Assembly: GCA_036677425.1 (NCBI GenBank)
Contig: JARFVT010000013.1
Span: 682,001 to 746,000 of the forward strand
DNA from: JARFVT01 sp036677425
Lineage (GTDB): Bacteria; Pseudomonadota; Alphaproteobacteria; UBA8366; Aestuariispiraceae
Length of the DNA: 64,000 nucleotides
Reading direction: 5' to 3'
Part shown: positions 53,063 through 62,561 of the stretch, piece after piece
How the letters are laid out: each line of letters starts with the position of its first letter
Position numbering within the stretch: the stretch's first letter is position 1
Program-made: the position numbers and the translations under genes
The notes under the pieces: generated by a model
The model's input: only the letters and a program-made list of their open reading frames with translations
Database searches by the model: none
What the model was told of the DNA's origin: nothing

Positions 53063-54199
53063 TTATATATCAATATTTTGTAAAAGCGTGATATGACCTG
53101 CGGGCAATCTTTCTAATCTACCTGCTAATTCCAATTCCATTAAAACAACCCAGATGATTGGAAATGGCAGATCCAATTGGCGGATAATATCATCAATTGA
53201 CACGGGTGAATGGCCTATTGCCTCGATTATTCTATCGCGATAATTGGCAATTTCTTTTTCGCTAACATCTTCAACAAATGTTGGTTCGATATTATATTGT
53301 TGATTTTCTGATAGATATTGCGATGAAAGCGAATTGTAAATATTTAAAATATCATCGATATTTTCACATAAATGCGCCCCTGATCTAATAAGATTATTGG
53401 TGCCTTTTGATCTGGCATCCAATGGTGATCCGGGGGTTGCAAAAACTTCTCTACCCTGCTCAAGGGCAAATCTGGCGGTAATTAATGAACCCGATCTTAA
53501 TGCTGCTTCGACAATTAAAACACCCCATGATATACCAGATATAATTCTGTTGCGGCGTGGGAAATGGCGTGCCTGTGGTTTTGTTGTTAATGGCATTTCA
53601 GAAATAACCGCACCTAATTTAATTATTTCTTCATAAATATCTTTATTTTCATTAGGATAAATAATATCAACACCACCCGCGACCACGGCGATTGTGCCGC
53701 TTTCAAATGCGCCAATATGGGCATGGCGATCAATACCACGGGCAAGGCCAGATGTTATTACCATATCATGTTTACCAATATTTGTCGCAAATTGTTGCGC
53801 CATACGTTTGGCATTTGTCGATGCATTTCTTGCACCAATGATGGCAAATGATTGTTTTTTTAATAAATGTCCATTGCCAAGTAATGATAAAATGGGCGGT
53901 GCATCATCCATCGTTGTTAAAAAAGACGGATAATCATCTTCGCCCTTATGGAAAAATTTACCGCCCATATCGCGCAATTTTGCGGCTTCACTTATAGCAT
54001 TTTTTTCCGAAGATATTTTTATTTTACGTTTTGCGCCGCCTTTTTGTGCCATATTTGGAATGGCGGCAAGGGCTTTTTCAGCATTACCAAAGCGTAATAT
54101 AAGCTGGTTAAATGTGATCGGGCCAATATTTTCACTACGTATAAGGCGCAAGCGAAATTTTTTTTCGTTATTATCGATTGGTTTTGCGGTTGTTTGCAT
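53063..54199 (-). CDS. dprA: DNA-protecting protein DprA
   Basis: DprA binds incoming single-stranded DNA and loads RecA during natural transformation; it is also common in non-competent bacteria. The 378-residue protein has an N-terminal helical region (RLIRSENIGPITFNQLILRFG, about residues 18-38), the Rossmann core with AIIGARNASTNAKRMAQ (about 121-137), SGLARGIDRHAHIGA (about 152-166) and the GTIAVVAGGVD(I)IYP segment, and a C-terminal winged helix (about 315-375). The frame extends to a TTG at 54214, but the ATG at 54199 is preferred. Confidence 0.94.
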   Translation of the reverse strand: MQTTAKPIDNNEKKFRLRLIRSENIGPITFNQLILRFGNAEKALAAIPNMAQKGGAKRKIKISSEKNAISEAAKLRDMGGKFFHKGEDDYPSFLTTMDDAPPILSLLGNGHLLKKQSFAIIGARNASTNAKRMAQQFATNIGKHDMVITSGLARGIDRHAHIGAFESGTIAVVAGGVDIIYPNENKDIYEEIIKLGAVISEMPLTTKPQARHFPRRNRIISGISWGVLIVEAALRSGSLITARFALEQGREVFATPGSPLDARSKGTNNLIRSGAHLCENIDDILNIYNSLSSQYLSENQQYNIEPTFVEDVSEKEIANYRDRIIEAIGHSPVSIDDIIRQLDLPFPIIWVVLMELELAGRLERLPAGHITLLQNIDI

Positions 54200-54266
54200 A
54201 AAAACACAATGCAATTATCCATGTCTAAGGTCAAATTTTAATCAATTTATGGCTGATAATATTTAA

Positions 54267-54893
54267 TTATTTTTGACCAATTTTTGCTTCAGTGCCATAA
54301 AATATGCGTTTGATATTTTGGTTATGGCGAATAATAGATAATATGGCAAGCATCAAGGCTGCGATTGATAATTCCTGATACCCAAAATACCATGCATAAA
54401 TAGGCGACATAATTAATGCCAATAATGCAGCCAGCGATGATATTCTAAATATCGCCGCAACCACGACCCAGGTTAAACATGCGCCAATTCCAACCATTAA
54501 ATTTAGGGCAAGCAATGTACCCAAGGTGGTGGCAACGCCTTTGCCGCCTTTAAATTTTAACCATATGGGAAAATTATGACCAATAACCGCGCCAAGCCCC
54601 GCGATTATTGCTGTTAATGAACCATCTAAATATAGCAATATAAAAACACAAACCGCACCTTTGCCGCTATCTAAAATCAAGGTAAAAAATGCAAGGGATT
54701 TATTGCCAGTGCGTAAAACATTGGTTGCGCCAATATTGCCCGAACCAATTTGACGGATATCGCCCAATCCAGCCATGCGGGTTAGCACCAAACCAAATGG
54801 AATAGAGCCGATTAAATAACCAAATATTGCAGAGTATATTGACGTAATTATAAATAAATTTAATATCATGTTTTCAAACCCATCATCCATCAT
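54267..54893 (-). CDS. plsY: Glycerol-3-phosphate acyltransferase PlsY
   Basis: PlsY transfers an acyl group from acyl-phosphate to glycerol-3-phosphate, the first step of phospholipid synthesis. The 208-residue inner-membrane protein has the three family motifs: GSIPFG near residue 37, the GSGNIGATNVLRTGNKSLAF stretch (about 55-74) with its phosphate loop, and FKGGKGVATTLG (about 108-119). Hydrophobic helices lie between. The open frame extends upstream into pyrC, but the ATG at 54893 begins just after the pyrC stop; a further ATG at 54869 also gives a plausible protein. Coupled to pyrC. Confidence 0.93.
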   Translation of the reverse strand: MMDDGFENMILNLFIITSIYSAIFGYLIGSIPFGLVLTRMAGLGDIRQIGSGNIGATNVLRTGNKSLAFFTLILDSGKGAVCVFILLYLDGSLTAIIAGLGAVIGHNFPIWLKFKGGKGVATTLGTLLALNLMVGIGACLTWVVVAAIFRISSLAALLALIMSPIYAWYFGYQELSIAALMLAILSIIRHNQNIKRIFYGTEAKIGQK

Positions 54894-54894
54894 A

Positions 54895-56187
54895 TTAATC
54901 CCGTTTATAAAGTGTTGTACCGCCAACAATGGTGCGAATGGCATGGCCTTGGACTGGTCTGCCGCCAAATGCAGAATTTTTTGATTTACTTTTAAGCTTA
55001 TCTTCTTCGATTTGCCATGGAATATCGGGGTCAAATAAGACTAAATCCGCAGGCGCACCCCGCTCGATACGCCCCCCTGGTATTTTTAATAGCTTAGCAG
55101 GGGCAATAGTGGATTTTTCTAATGCTTCTAACAGACTTAAATGACCATTATGATATAATTCTAATATTAATGGTAACAGGGTTTCAATACCGATAACCCC
55201 ATATGATGCCTGTTCAAATGGTAGCCGTTTTGAATCTGGGTTATGCGGTGAATGATCGCTGGCAATAGCGTCAATTGTGCCGTCTTTAAGGCCTTCGACA
55301 ATTGATTGGCGATCAAATTCCCCGCGTAATGGCGGTGATACCTTGGCAAATGTTCGATAATCACCGACTGATGTTTCATTCAAGGCAAAATAATGCGGTG
55401 CGGTATCGCATGTTACTTTTAATCCTTGGTTTTTTGCTTTGCGGATAACATCAACAGCGGCCTTTGTTGAAATATGCGCCACATGATATCGGGCATTAGT
55501 TATCTCAACCAAGCGTAAATCACGCTCTATCATCATTACTTCGGCAATTGGGTTAACGCTGCTAAGCCCTAATCTTGTGGCAAGTTCACCGCTATTCATC
55601 GATCCACCCGCCAAATCAGGATATTCGGGATGCTGAACAATCAGCGCGTCAAATGATTTGGAATAGCTCAAGGCGCGTTGCATCACCTTGGCATTTTGAA
55701 GCGCATGTTCGCCATCGCAAAAAGCAACCGCGCCCGCATCAACCAATAAACCAATTTCGGTTAATTCCTTGCCCGCCATCTTATTGGTGATTGCCCCATA
55801 ACAATAAATTCTTGTGCGTTTAAGATCACGTGCGCGTCTGGTTATGAAATCAACCACCGACATATCATCGATAATTGGATTTGTGTTGGGCAAACATACC
55901 ATCGATGTAACACCGCCCGCCGATGCGGCTTCGCATGCCGATTCTATTGTTTCTTCATGTTCCGCCCCCGGTTCACGCAATTGCACCCGCATATCAATAA
56001 GCCCGGGCGCAAGGCACATTCCATTACAATCGATTGTCTCGCTTACCGATGGTGCGCCATATTTGAATAAATTGACACCAAAATCGGCAATATGCCCATC
56101 TTCGACAAGCAACGCACCAATACAATCCATACCAGTTTCAGGGTCAAGCAACCTGGCGTTTAAATAGGCAATTCGGCTGTCATTCAT
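54895..56187 (-). CDS. Dihydroorotase-like protein, probably inactive (PyrC/PyrX type)
   Basis: Dihydroorotases cyclise carbamoyl aspartate in pyrimidine synthesis. The 430-residue class I-type protein keeps the overall fold (LAPGLIDMRVQLREPG, SACEAASAGGVTSMVCLPNTNP, the YHVAHIST His segment, CDTAPHYFAL, ASDHSPHN). The canonical metal-binding HxH in D.H.HLREPG is replaced by DMRVQLREPG, so both His ligands are missing. Similar non-catalytic homologues (often called PyrC' or PyrX) assemble with aspartate transcarbamoylase in some bacteria. It overlaps pyrB by 4 bp, as those do. A true dihydroorotase is probably encoded elsewhere. Confidence 0.88.
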   Translation of the reverse strand: MNDSRIAYLNARLLDPETGMDCIGALLVEDGHIADFGVNLFKYGAPSVSETIDCNGMCLAPGLIDMRVQLREPGAEHEETIESACEAASAGGVTSMVCLPNTNPIIDDMSVVDFITRRARDLKRTRIYCYGAITNKMAGKELTEIGLLVDAGAVAFCDGEHALQNAKVMQRALSYSKSFDALIVQHPEYPDLAGGSMNSGELATRLGLSSVNPIAEVMMIERDLRLVEITNARYHVAHISTKAAVDVIRKAKNQGLKVTCDTAPHYFALNETSVGDYRTFAKVSPPLRGEFDRQSIVEGLKDGTIDAIASDHSPHNPDSKRLPFEQASYGVIGIETLLPLILELYHNGHLSLLEALEKSTIAPAKLLKIPGGRIERGAPADLVLFDPDIPWQIEEDKLKSKSKNSAFGGRPVQGHAIRTIVGGTTLYKRD

Positions 56188-57155
56188 GATTTGCCCTTTT
56201 TATTAAGATTATCTTTATTACGCATTAATATATCAAGGCACGCCTGTCTTACCGCAACGCCCATTTCTACTTGTTGATGGATAAGCGACCGATCGAGATC
56301 ATCGGCAAGATCGCTATCAATTTCTACCCCACGGTTCATCGGGCCTGGATGCATGACAAGGGCGTTTGGTTTTGCCATGGCAAGTTTTTGACGATCAAGG
56401 CCAAAATAATGAAAATATTCGCGAAGGCTTGGCACGAACGAACCCTGCATTCGTTCCTGCTGTAAACGCAACATCATAACAATATCACAATCTTTTAGGC
56501 CATTATGCATATCGGTATATATTTCAACCCCAAGCCTATCCGCCGCAGTGGGCAACAGGGTAGGGGGGGCAACAATGCGAACCCTAGCCCCCATTGTATG
56601 TAATAATAATATATTTGATCTGGCGACGCGGCTATGGGTTATATCACCACAAATGGCAACGGTCAGATTGTTTAACCTGCCAATACGTCGTCTTATTGTT
56701 AATGCGTCTAATAATGCCTGTGTTGGATGTTCATGTTGACCATCGCCCGCATTAATCACGGCGCAATTAACTTTTTCTGATAATAATTTTACCGCACCAG
56801 ATTGTGAATGCCTAACCACCAATATATCGGGATGCATGGCATTTAGGGTCATTGCCGTATCGATTAAGGTTTCGCCTTTTTTTATGCTGCTGGTGGCGAC
56901 TGCCATATTTATTGTGTCTGCACCTAATCTTTTTGCTGTTAATTCAAATGATGTAAGGGTTCTTGTGGAATTTTCATAGAAAAGATTAATCACGGTTTTG
57001 CCATGAAGAATATCAGATTTTTTATCGCTGCTTTTATTTTTATCAGCATAATGATCGGCTAAATCAAGTATTGATGTTATATTTTGGCGCGAAAGACCCT
57101 CGATGCCCAAGATATGTTGATGCGGGAAATTATCTATTTCATTGTCAATTGTCAT
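56184..57155 (-). CDS. pyrB: Aspartate carbamoyltransferase catalytic subunit
   Basis: PyrB condenses carbamoyl phosphate with aspartate, the committed step of pyrimidine synthesis. The 323-residue protein has the carbamoyl-phosphate site ENSTRTLTSFELTAKRLGAD (about residues 61-80), HPTQALLDAL (about 144-153), the SRVARSN segment (about 178-184) and the C-terminal PGPMNRGVEID(S)D motif. No regulatory pyrI is present. It is translationally coupled to the inactive dihydroorotase homologue downstream, which probably forms part of the holoenzyme. Confidence 0.96.
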   Translation of the reverse strand: MTIDNEIDNFPHQHILGIEGLSRQNITSILDLADHYADKNKSSDKKSDILHGKTVINLFYENSTRTLTSFELTAKRLGADTINMAVATSSIKKGETLIDTAMTLNAMHPDILVVRHSQSGAVKLLSEKVNCAVINAGDGQHEHPTQALLDALTIRRRIGRLNNLTVAICGDITHSRVARSNILLLHTMGARVRIVAPPTLLPTAADRLGVEIYTDMHNGLKDCDIVMMLRLQQERMQGSFVPSLREYFHYFGLDRQKLAMAKPNALVMHPGPMNRGVEIDSDLADDLDRSLIHQQVEMGVAVRQACLDILMRNKDNLNKKGKS

Positions 57156-57187
57156 TTTAAATAGCCCAAATTAAACTTAGCATCAAT

Positions 57188-58126
57188 TTATTGCAATAAT
57201 TGCGGAATGTAAACAAGCATCAATGGCATGGTTATGATCGCGATTAATGTTTCAACGGTGATTATGCCTGCCATTAATGGCGCATCACCGCCTAATTGCC
57301 TTGCCAATGAATAACCCGAAGCAGCCGTAGGAATTGCCGCATAAATTATTGCAACCATGGCGATATCGCCTTTAATGCCTAAAGTATATATTAAAATAAC
57401 AGTGATTGATGCAAAAATTATAAATTTGCCAATGACGCTAATTATTACCGCATCAATCGCGATTTTTATTTGTTTGATGTGAATACCAGCCCCGACGCAT
57501 AATAAGGCAAATGGCAGGGTTGCATGTGATAAAATCTTTGCCGTATCGTCAATGATTGGCAATTTACCAATGCCGTTTATATTTAAACTAAGCCCAACCG
57601 CGATGGCGATTAATAGCGGGTTTTTTATTAATTCTTTTACCATTTTTTTGATCAAGCCATTAATATTTAAGCCATTTTTATTTTTTAACATTACCAATGT
57701 TGCAACGCATAAAAGATTGGTCGGTGCAACCAAAACCGATGTGGCAACGGCGGCAATTATTAATGCTTCAGGCCCAATTAAGGCTTCGGCAACGCCAAAT
57801 GCAATGAATGTATTATGACGTACTGCACCTTGAAATACCGAACCAGTAATCGCAGGGCTATGCCGCATTATTTTTGACATTATCAGGGAAAATATCCCCG
57901 TACCAACCAATGCTGATAAAAATATTATTGCATAATCGGTAAATATTATTGGGTTTAATTTAACAATCGTGGTGTTATGTAATAATAATGCAGGGAATAA
58001 TATCCAATAGACAACTTTATCCGCCAATAACCAAAAGTCGCCACCAGGAAAGCCATTTCGCCGCAACAGATTGCCAAAAATCAATAATAATAATATGGGA
58101 AGCAAAGTTATGGCAATATCAAACAT
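57188..58126 (-). CDS. AEC-family auxin efflux-like permease
   Basis: Members of the auxin efflux carrier family are inner-membrane transporters with ten helices; bacterial ones move malate, malonate or similar acids or amino-acid-like compounds. The 312-residue protein has a typical helix pattern and motifs (NLLRRNGFPGGDFWLLADKVVYWILFPALLL near residue 20; LLCVGAGIHIKQ near residue 205; IIYAAIPTAASGY..A near 260). Its start overlaps the end of ruvX by 8 bp. Substrate unknown. Confidence 0.85.
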   Translation of the reverse strand: MFDIAITLLPILLLLIFGNLLRRNGFPGGDFWLLADKVVYWILFPALLLHNTTIVKLNPIIFTDYAIIFLSALVGTGIFSLIMSKIMRHSPAITGSVFQGAVRHNTFIAFGVAEALIGPEALIIAAVATSVLVAPTNLLCVATLVMLKNKNGLNINGLIKKMVKELIKNPLLIAIAVGLSLNINGIGKLPIIDDTAKILSHATLPFALLCVGAGIHIKQIKIAIDAVIISVIGKFIIFASITVILIYTLGIKGDIAMVAIIYAAIPTAASGYSLARQLGGDAPLMAGIITVETLIAIITMPLMLVYIPQLLQ

Positions 58127-58589
58127 TGATTAATAACATATCTAATGCCCCTTGCAAAATAAAGCTTGCAGCCATTTTATCAACAACTTGGGCGCGTTTT
58201 TGGCGCGACATATCGGCCTCATCGATTAAAAATCTTTGTATTGCATTGGTTGACAGCCGTTCATCCCAAAATGAAATGGGAATATCAACGGAATTTTTGG
58301 CAATATTACGGGCAAATTGACGGGTAGATTGGCATTTTGGCCCTTCTGTGCCATCCATATTTATTGGCAATCCTAAAATCAATGCACCAATTTGATGTTT
58401 TTTTATTATTTTTTGTAAATATTCTAAATCATGAGTAAATTTTTTACGTTTGATGGTTAGAAGCGGGCTGGCGATGGTTCGCGCTGGGTCTGATAAAGCA
58501 AGCCCAATGGTTTTTGTTCCCAAATCAAGGCCTAATATACGGCAATATGCAGGAAGATGGCTCGAAAAATCGTTAATTTCTAAAATCAT
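58119..58589 (-). CDS. ruvX: Putative pre-16S rRNA nuclease / Holliday junction resolvase (YqgF/RuvX)
   Basis: YqgF is an RNase H-fold protein needed for 16S rRNA 5' processing and annotated also as a Holliday junction resolvase. The 156-residue product has ILGLDLGTKTIGLALSDP (about residues 18-35, catalytic Asp included), LILGLPINMDGTEG (about 78-91), FWDERLST (about 118-125) and the late (V)DKMAASFILQGALD (about 139-153). The ATG at 58589 is preferred to a TTG at 58601. It is translationally coupled to the downstream AEC permease. Confidence 0.92.
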   Translation of the reverse strand: MILEINDFSSHLPAYCRILGLDLGTKTIGLALSDPARTIASPLLTIKRKKFTHDLEYLQKIIKKHQIGALILGLPINMDGTEGPKCQSTRQFARNIAKNSVDIPISFWDERLSTNAIQRFLIDEADMSRQKRAQVVDKMAASFILQGALDMLLINV

Positions 58590-58730
58590 TAATTTCGACA
58601 ATCATAAATCATGGCTTTTGTTTAAGTTAAATTAATAGCATTATTTGATGGTATTAACAGCTTATATTATGATAGTGGTTACCTTGAAATATATATATAT
58701 AATATTGGTGTTTTTTAGGAGATAAGCCTT

Positions 58731-59018
58731 ATGTCGCTCGATAAAACAAGCGTTGCAAAAATTGCAAAATTATCACGTATAAGAATAAATGACGATAAAC
58801 AAGATGAAATGGCAAGTGATCTTAATAATATTATGGGCTTTGTTGAACAGCTTTCCCAAGTCAATGTGGAAGGCGTTGAACCTATGACATCGGTGATTGA
58901 AATGATGCAAAGACAACGCGATGATATAATATCAGACGGGGGTTATGCCGATGATATATTAGAAAATGGCCCCGCCACCGATATGGGTTTTTTCACAGTA
59001 CCAAAAGTCGTTGAATAA
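58731..59018 (+). CDS. gatC: Aspartyl/glutamyl-tRNA amidotransferase subunit C
   Basis: GatC holds GatA and GatB together in the GatCAB complex, which makes Gln-tRNA-Gln and Asn-tRNA-Asn from mischarged tRNAs. The 95-residue protein has VAKIAKLSRIRI near residue 8, a helical middle (DLNNIMGFVEQLSQVNVEGVEPMTSV, about 31-56) and an acidic C-terminus, a normal length. An AGGAG site 9 bp upstream sets the start. It heads gatCAB. Confidence 0.95.
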   Translation: MSLDKTSVAKIAKLSRIRINDDKQDEMASDLNNIMGFVEQLSQVNVEGVEPMTSVIEMMQRQRDDIISDGGYADDILENGPATDMGFFTVPKVVE

Positions 59019-59033
59019 GGAATAATAACAATA

Positions 59034-60566
59034 ATGTCTGAAATGAAAAATTCAAATAGCCTAACCAATTTAACTTTGGCTGCGGCACGTGATGGCTTGC
59101 AAAATAAGGATTTTAGCGCGGTTGAGCTTTGTAATCAATATATTGATGCCATCGAAAATGCGGGTGAATTAAATTGTTTCATTACCAAAACCCCTGAATA
59201 TGCCTTGGCAATGGCAAAAAAATCTGATCATAAAATTCAAAATGGCACGGCGGGAAGCATGGAAGGCCTGCCCATCGGCATGAAGGATTTATTCTGCACC
59301 AAGGGTGTTTTAACTACGGCGGGAAGCCATATTCTTGACGGATTTAAACCAACTTATGAATCGACCGTATCACAAAATCTATGGGATTCTGGCGCGGTTA
59401 TGCTGGGTAAAATGAATATGGATGAATTTGCTATGGGTTCGGCTAATATAACCAGCTATTATGGCAATGTTATCAACCCGTGGCAGCGCAATGATGGCAG
59501 TAACGCAAAATTAGTCCCAGGTGGTTCATCGGGCGGTTCAGCTGCGGCGGTTGCATCAAATATTGTCATTGCGGCAACTGGTACTGATACGGGTGGTTCT
59601 ATTCGTCAACCCGCCGCCTTTACAGGCATTGTCGGGCTTAAACCCACATATGGGCGTTGTTCGCGTTGGGGAACTATTGCCTTTGCAAGCTCGCTTGATC
59701 AAGCAGGGCCAATGACAAGGGATGTGCGCGACGCGGCGATAATGCTTGGTGCGATGGCAGGTTTTGATAATAAAGATTCCACATCGGTTAATTTACCAGT
59801 GCCAAATTACGAGGCCGCCTTAACGGGCGATATCAAAGGCATGCGGATCGGTATTCCCAAGGAATATAATCTGGATGGCATGCCAAGCGAGATTACGGAA
59901 TTATGGCAGCAAGGTGCTAAATGGTTAAAAGACGCAGGGGCGGAAATTGTTGATATATCCTTGCCGCATACCAAATATGCATTACCAGCATATTATATTG
60001 TTGCACCAGCCGAAGCATCATCAAATCTGGCGCGTTATGACGGCATTCGTTATGGTTTGCGGGTTTGTGATGATGGCGATAGTTTAGATGATCTTTATGA
60101 AAAAACCCGGGCGGAGGGTTTTGGCGCAGAGGTTCAACGACGGATTTTAATTGGCACTTATGTTTTATCGGCTGGATATTATGACGCATATTATCTTCAA
60201 GCACAAAAGGTCAGAACTAAAATTGCCGATGATTTTAAGCAGGCATGGCAAAGTTGCGATATATTATTAACACCAGTTACACCAACAGCGGCATTTGGTA
60301 TCGATGAAAAACAAGACGACCCATTGGCGATGTATTTACATGATATATTCACTGTTCCAAGCTCTATGGCGGGGTTGCCTGCCATGTCTATCCCTGCGGC
60401 ACTTGATAATAAGGGCTTGCCGCTTGGGTTGCAATTAATTGCTAAACCATTTGATGAGGTAAATTTATTGCGGGTTGGTCATATGTTAGAAAATATGGCT
60501 GGCTTCAATGCAAAACCACAATTTTTAGCATCAAATGGCTTAACATCAAAAGCGGAGGGGGCTTAA
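59034..60566 (+). CDS. gatA: Glutamyl-tRNA amidotransferase subunit A
   Basis: GatA is the amidase that frees ammonia from glutamine for GatB. The 510-residue protein has the Ser-cis-Ser-Lys triad of the amidase signature family: Lys in GMKDLF (about residue 85), Ser in VPGGSSGGSAAAV (about 160-172) and TDTGGSIRQPA (about 183-193) with the nucleophile Ser. The FGAEVQRRILIGTYVLS segment and the GLPLGLQLI motif follow near the end. It is between gatC (15 bp) and gatB (1 bp). Confidence 0.97.
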   Translation: MSEMKNSNSLTNLTLAAARDGLQNKDFSAVELCNQYIDAIENAGELNCFITKTPEYALAMAKKSDHKIQNGTAGSMEGLPIGMKDLFCTKGVLTTAGSHILDGFKPTYESTVSQNLWDSGAVMLGKMNMDEFAMGSANITSYYGNVINPWQRNDGSNAKLVPGGSSGGSAAAVASNIVIAATGTDTGGSIRQPAAFTGIVGLKPTYGRCSRWGTIAFASSLDQAGPMTRDVRDAAIMLGAMAGFDNKDSTSVNLPVPNYEAALTGDIKGMRIGIPKEYNLDGMPSEITELWQQGAKWLKDAGAEIVDISLPHTKYALPAYYIVAPAEASSNLARYDGIRYGLRVCDDGDSLDDLYEKTRAEGFGAEVQRRILIGTYVLSAGYYDAYYLQAQKVRTKIADDFKQAWQSCDILLTPVTPTAAFGIDEKQDDPLAMYLHDIFTVPSSMAGLPAMSIPAALDNKGLPLGLQLIAKPFDEVNLLRVGHMLENMAGFNAKPQFLASNGLTSKAEGA

Positions 60567-60567
60567 T

Positions 60568-62028
60568 ATGTCAGATTTAATTAAAGGCAAAACTGGTGAT
60601 TGGGAAATTGTGATTGGTTTAGAAATTCATGCCCAAGTAACATCAAATGCAAAATTATTTTCAGGCGCGGCAACTGCATTTGGTGCAGAGCCAAATACAC
60701 AGGTAAGTATAGTCGATGCGGCAATGCCTGGAATGTTACCCGTTATCAATATGGAATCAGTTAAACAAGCAGTTCGTACTGGCTTGGCCTTGGGTTGTCA
60801 GATTAATAAACGGTCAATTTTTTCTAGAAAAAACTATTTCTATGCGGATTTACCACAAGGCTATCAAATATCGCAATTTGATAAACCAATAGTTGGCAAA
60901 GGCAAAATTGCCATCGATATGGGCAATGGTGAAATTAAACAAATTGGTATTGAACGTTTACATCTTGAACAAGATGCGGGCAAATCTATCCATGACCAAC
61001 ATCCAAAAAAATCATATATTGATTTAAACCGCTCTGGCGTTACCTTGATGGAGATCGTCTCAGATCCTGATATGCGATCTGCTGATGAAGCGGCAGCATT
61101 TGTTACAAAAATGCGTTCTATTGTACGTTATATCGGCTCTTGTGATGGTAATATGCAAGAAGGCAGCATGCGGGCCGATGTTAATGTATCCGTGCGTAAA
61201 TTGGGCGATGAATTGGGTATAAGATGCGAAATAAAAAATATGAATTCTATGCGCTTCATTAAACAAGCAGTTGTTTATGAGGCAAAAAGACAAGTTAAAA
61301 TCATTGAAGATGGCGGTAGCATAAAACAGGAAACAAGGTTATTTGATACCATCAAGGGCGAAACAAGATCAATGCGCTCTAAAGAAGAGGCGCATGATTA
61401 CCGTTATTTCCCTGATCCAGATTTACTGCCATTGGTGTTTGACCAAGAGTTTATTGATCAAATGGCGGCAAGCTTGCCAGAATTACCCGATGCAAAGAAA
61501 AAACGCTTCATTAAAGATTTTAAGCTTAACGATTATGATGCAAGCATATTGGTAGCAGAAAAAGAAAAAGCGGCCTATTTTGACGCTGTTGCAGCTGTTA
61601 AGGGTTGTGATATGAAAATGGCGGCAAATTGGGTGGTGTCAGAACTTTTTGGCAGGCTAAATAAAGCGAGTGTTGATATTGTCAACAGCCCCGTTGCACC
61701 AGAATCTATTGGTGGATTGATTGCATTGATTAAAAATGATACAATTAATGGTAAGATTGCCAAGGATGTTTTTGACGAAATGTTTGAAACGGGCAAGGAT
61801 GCAGCGACAATCATTGATGAAAAAGGCTTGAAACAAGTAACCGATACGGGTGCAATTGAGGCGATCATCGATGATATAATCGCAAATAATCCTGATCAGG
61901 TTGAAAAATATCGTGATGGTAAAAGTAATTTAATCGGCTGGTTTGTCGGTCAAGTTATGAAAGCATCGCAAGGTAAGGCAAATCCAAAGGCAGTCAATGA
62001 TATTTTAAGACCAAAATTGGATATATAA
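60568..62028 (+). CDS. gatB: Aspartyl/glutamyl-tRNA amidotransferase subunit B
   Basis: GatB binds the mischarged tRNA and uses ammonia from GatA to amidate it. The 486-residue protein has the cradle domain starting WEIVIGLEIHAQ (about residues 12-23), LPQGYQISQ(F) (about 95-103), the SMRADVNVSVR segment (about 205-215) and the C-terminal YqeY-like tail (GWFVGQVMKASQGKANP, about 461-477). It begins one base after the gatA stop with GGAGGG in the gatA end as ribosome site. Confidence 0.97.
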   Translation: MSDLIKGKTGDWEIVIGLEIHAQVTSNAKLFSGAATAFGAEPNTQVSIVDAAMPGMLPVINMESVKQAVRTGLALGCQINKRSIFSRKNYFYADLPQGYQISQFDKPIVGKGKIAIDMGNGEIKQIGIERLHLEQDAGKSIHDQHPKKSYIDLNRSGVTLMEIVSDPDMRSADEAAAFVTKMRSIVRYIGSCDGNMQEGSMRADVNVSVRKLGDELGIRCEIKNMNSMRFIKQAVVYEAKRQVKIIEDGGSIKQETRLFDTIKGETRSMRSKEEAHDYRYFPDPDLLPLVFDQEFIDQMAASLPELPDAKKKRFIKDFKLNDYDASILVAEKEKAAYFDAVAAVKGCDMKMAANWVVSELFGRLNKASVDIVNSPVAPESIGGLIALIKNDTINGKIAKDVFDEMFETGKDAATIIDEKGLKQVTDTGAIEAIIDDIIANNPDQVEKYRDGKSNLIGWFVGQVMKASQGKANPKAVNDILRPKLDI

Positions 62029-62183
62029 TAATGATTTTTTAATCATGTTAACTATTTGATAATTAAGAGTTAAATATTTTTTTTAAAAAAAATATAAAAA
62101 ACTTAAAACAGTTGCTTGACTTAATGGTGATTGCGCCATAAATATTCGCCGTCTTCAAGGAAACTTTAAGATTAAAAAACCAA

Positions 62184-62260
62184 GGGGGTGTAGCTCAGAT
62201 GGTTAGAGTGCTGGCCTGTCACGCCAGAGGTCGCGGGTTCGAGCCCCGTCACTCCCGCCA
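62184..62260 (+). tRNA. tRNA-Asp (anticodon GTC)
   Basis: The 77-base cloverleaf has acceptor GGGGGTG/CACTCCC (one G-T), a CTGGC/GCCAG anticodon stem with loop CTGTCAC (GTC), a GCGGG TTCGAGC CCCGT T-arm and an encoded CCA after discriminator G. Confidence 0.96.
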
Positions 62261-62294
62261 CTTTTTAAAGTGGTGACCCCTTGGCCCAAAAAAC

Positions 62295-62332
62295 ACACGC
62301 AAAGCAGCTTTAACTGCTGAGCGTGTTTTTTT
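62295..62332 (+). terminator. Terminator downstream of tRNA-Asp
   Basis: A stem ACACGC/GCGTGT encloses an inner AGCAG/CTGCT hairpin and is followed by seven T. It begins 35 bp after the tRNA. Confidence 0.8.
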
Positions 62333-62561
62333 ATGGATTTTCTTAAATTATATATTTTCAATTTTATTTAATTAATTTTCCATCTTGGCATATGGGGCAA
62401 ATTTATCTACAATTACTATTATAAAATATTAAATTTTTATTTCATTAATTGATATATGACATTTACTATATCAATGTTTGCCATTTATTAAATAGTTTAA
62501 TTATTAATCTATTTTGGTTTTTAAGGTTAACCGCCTTTAATTGGTTGGGAGCAAAAACACA

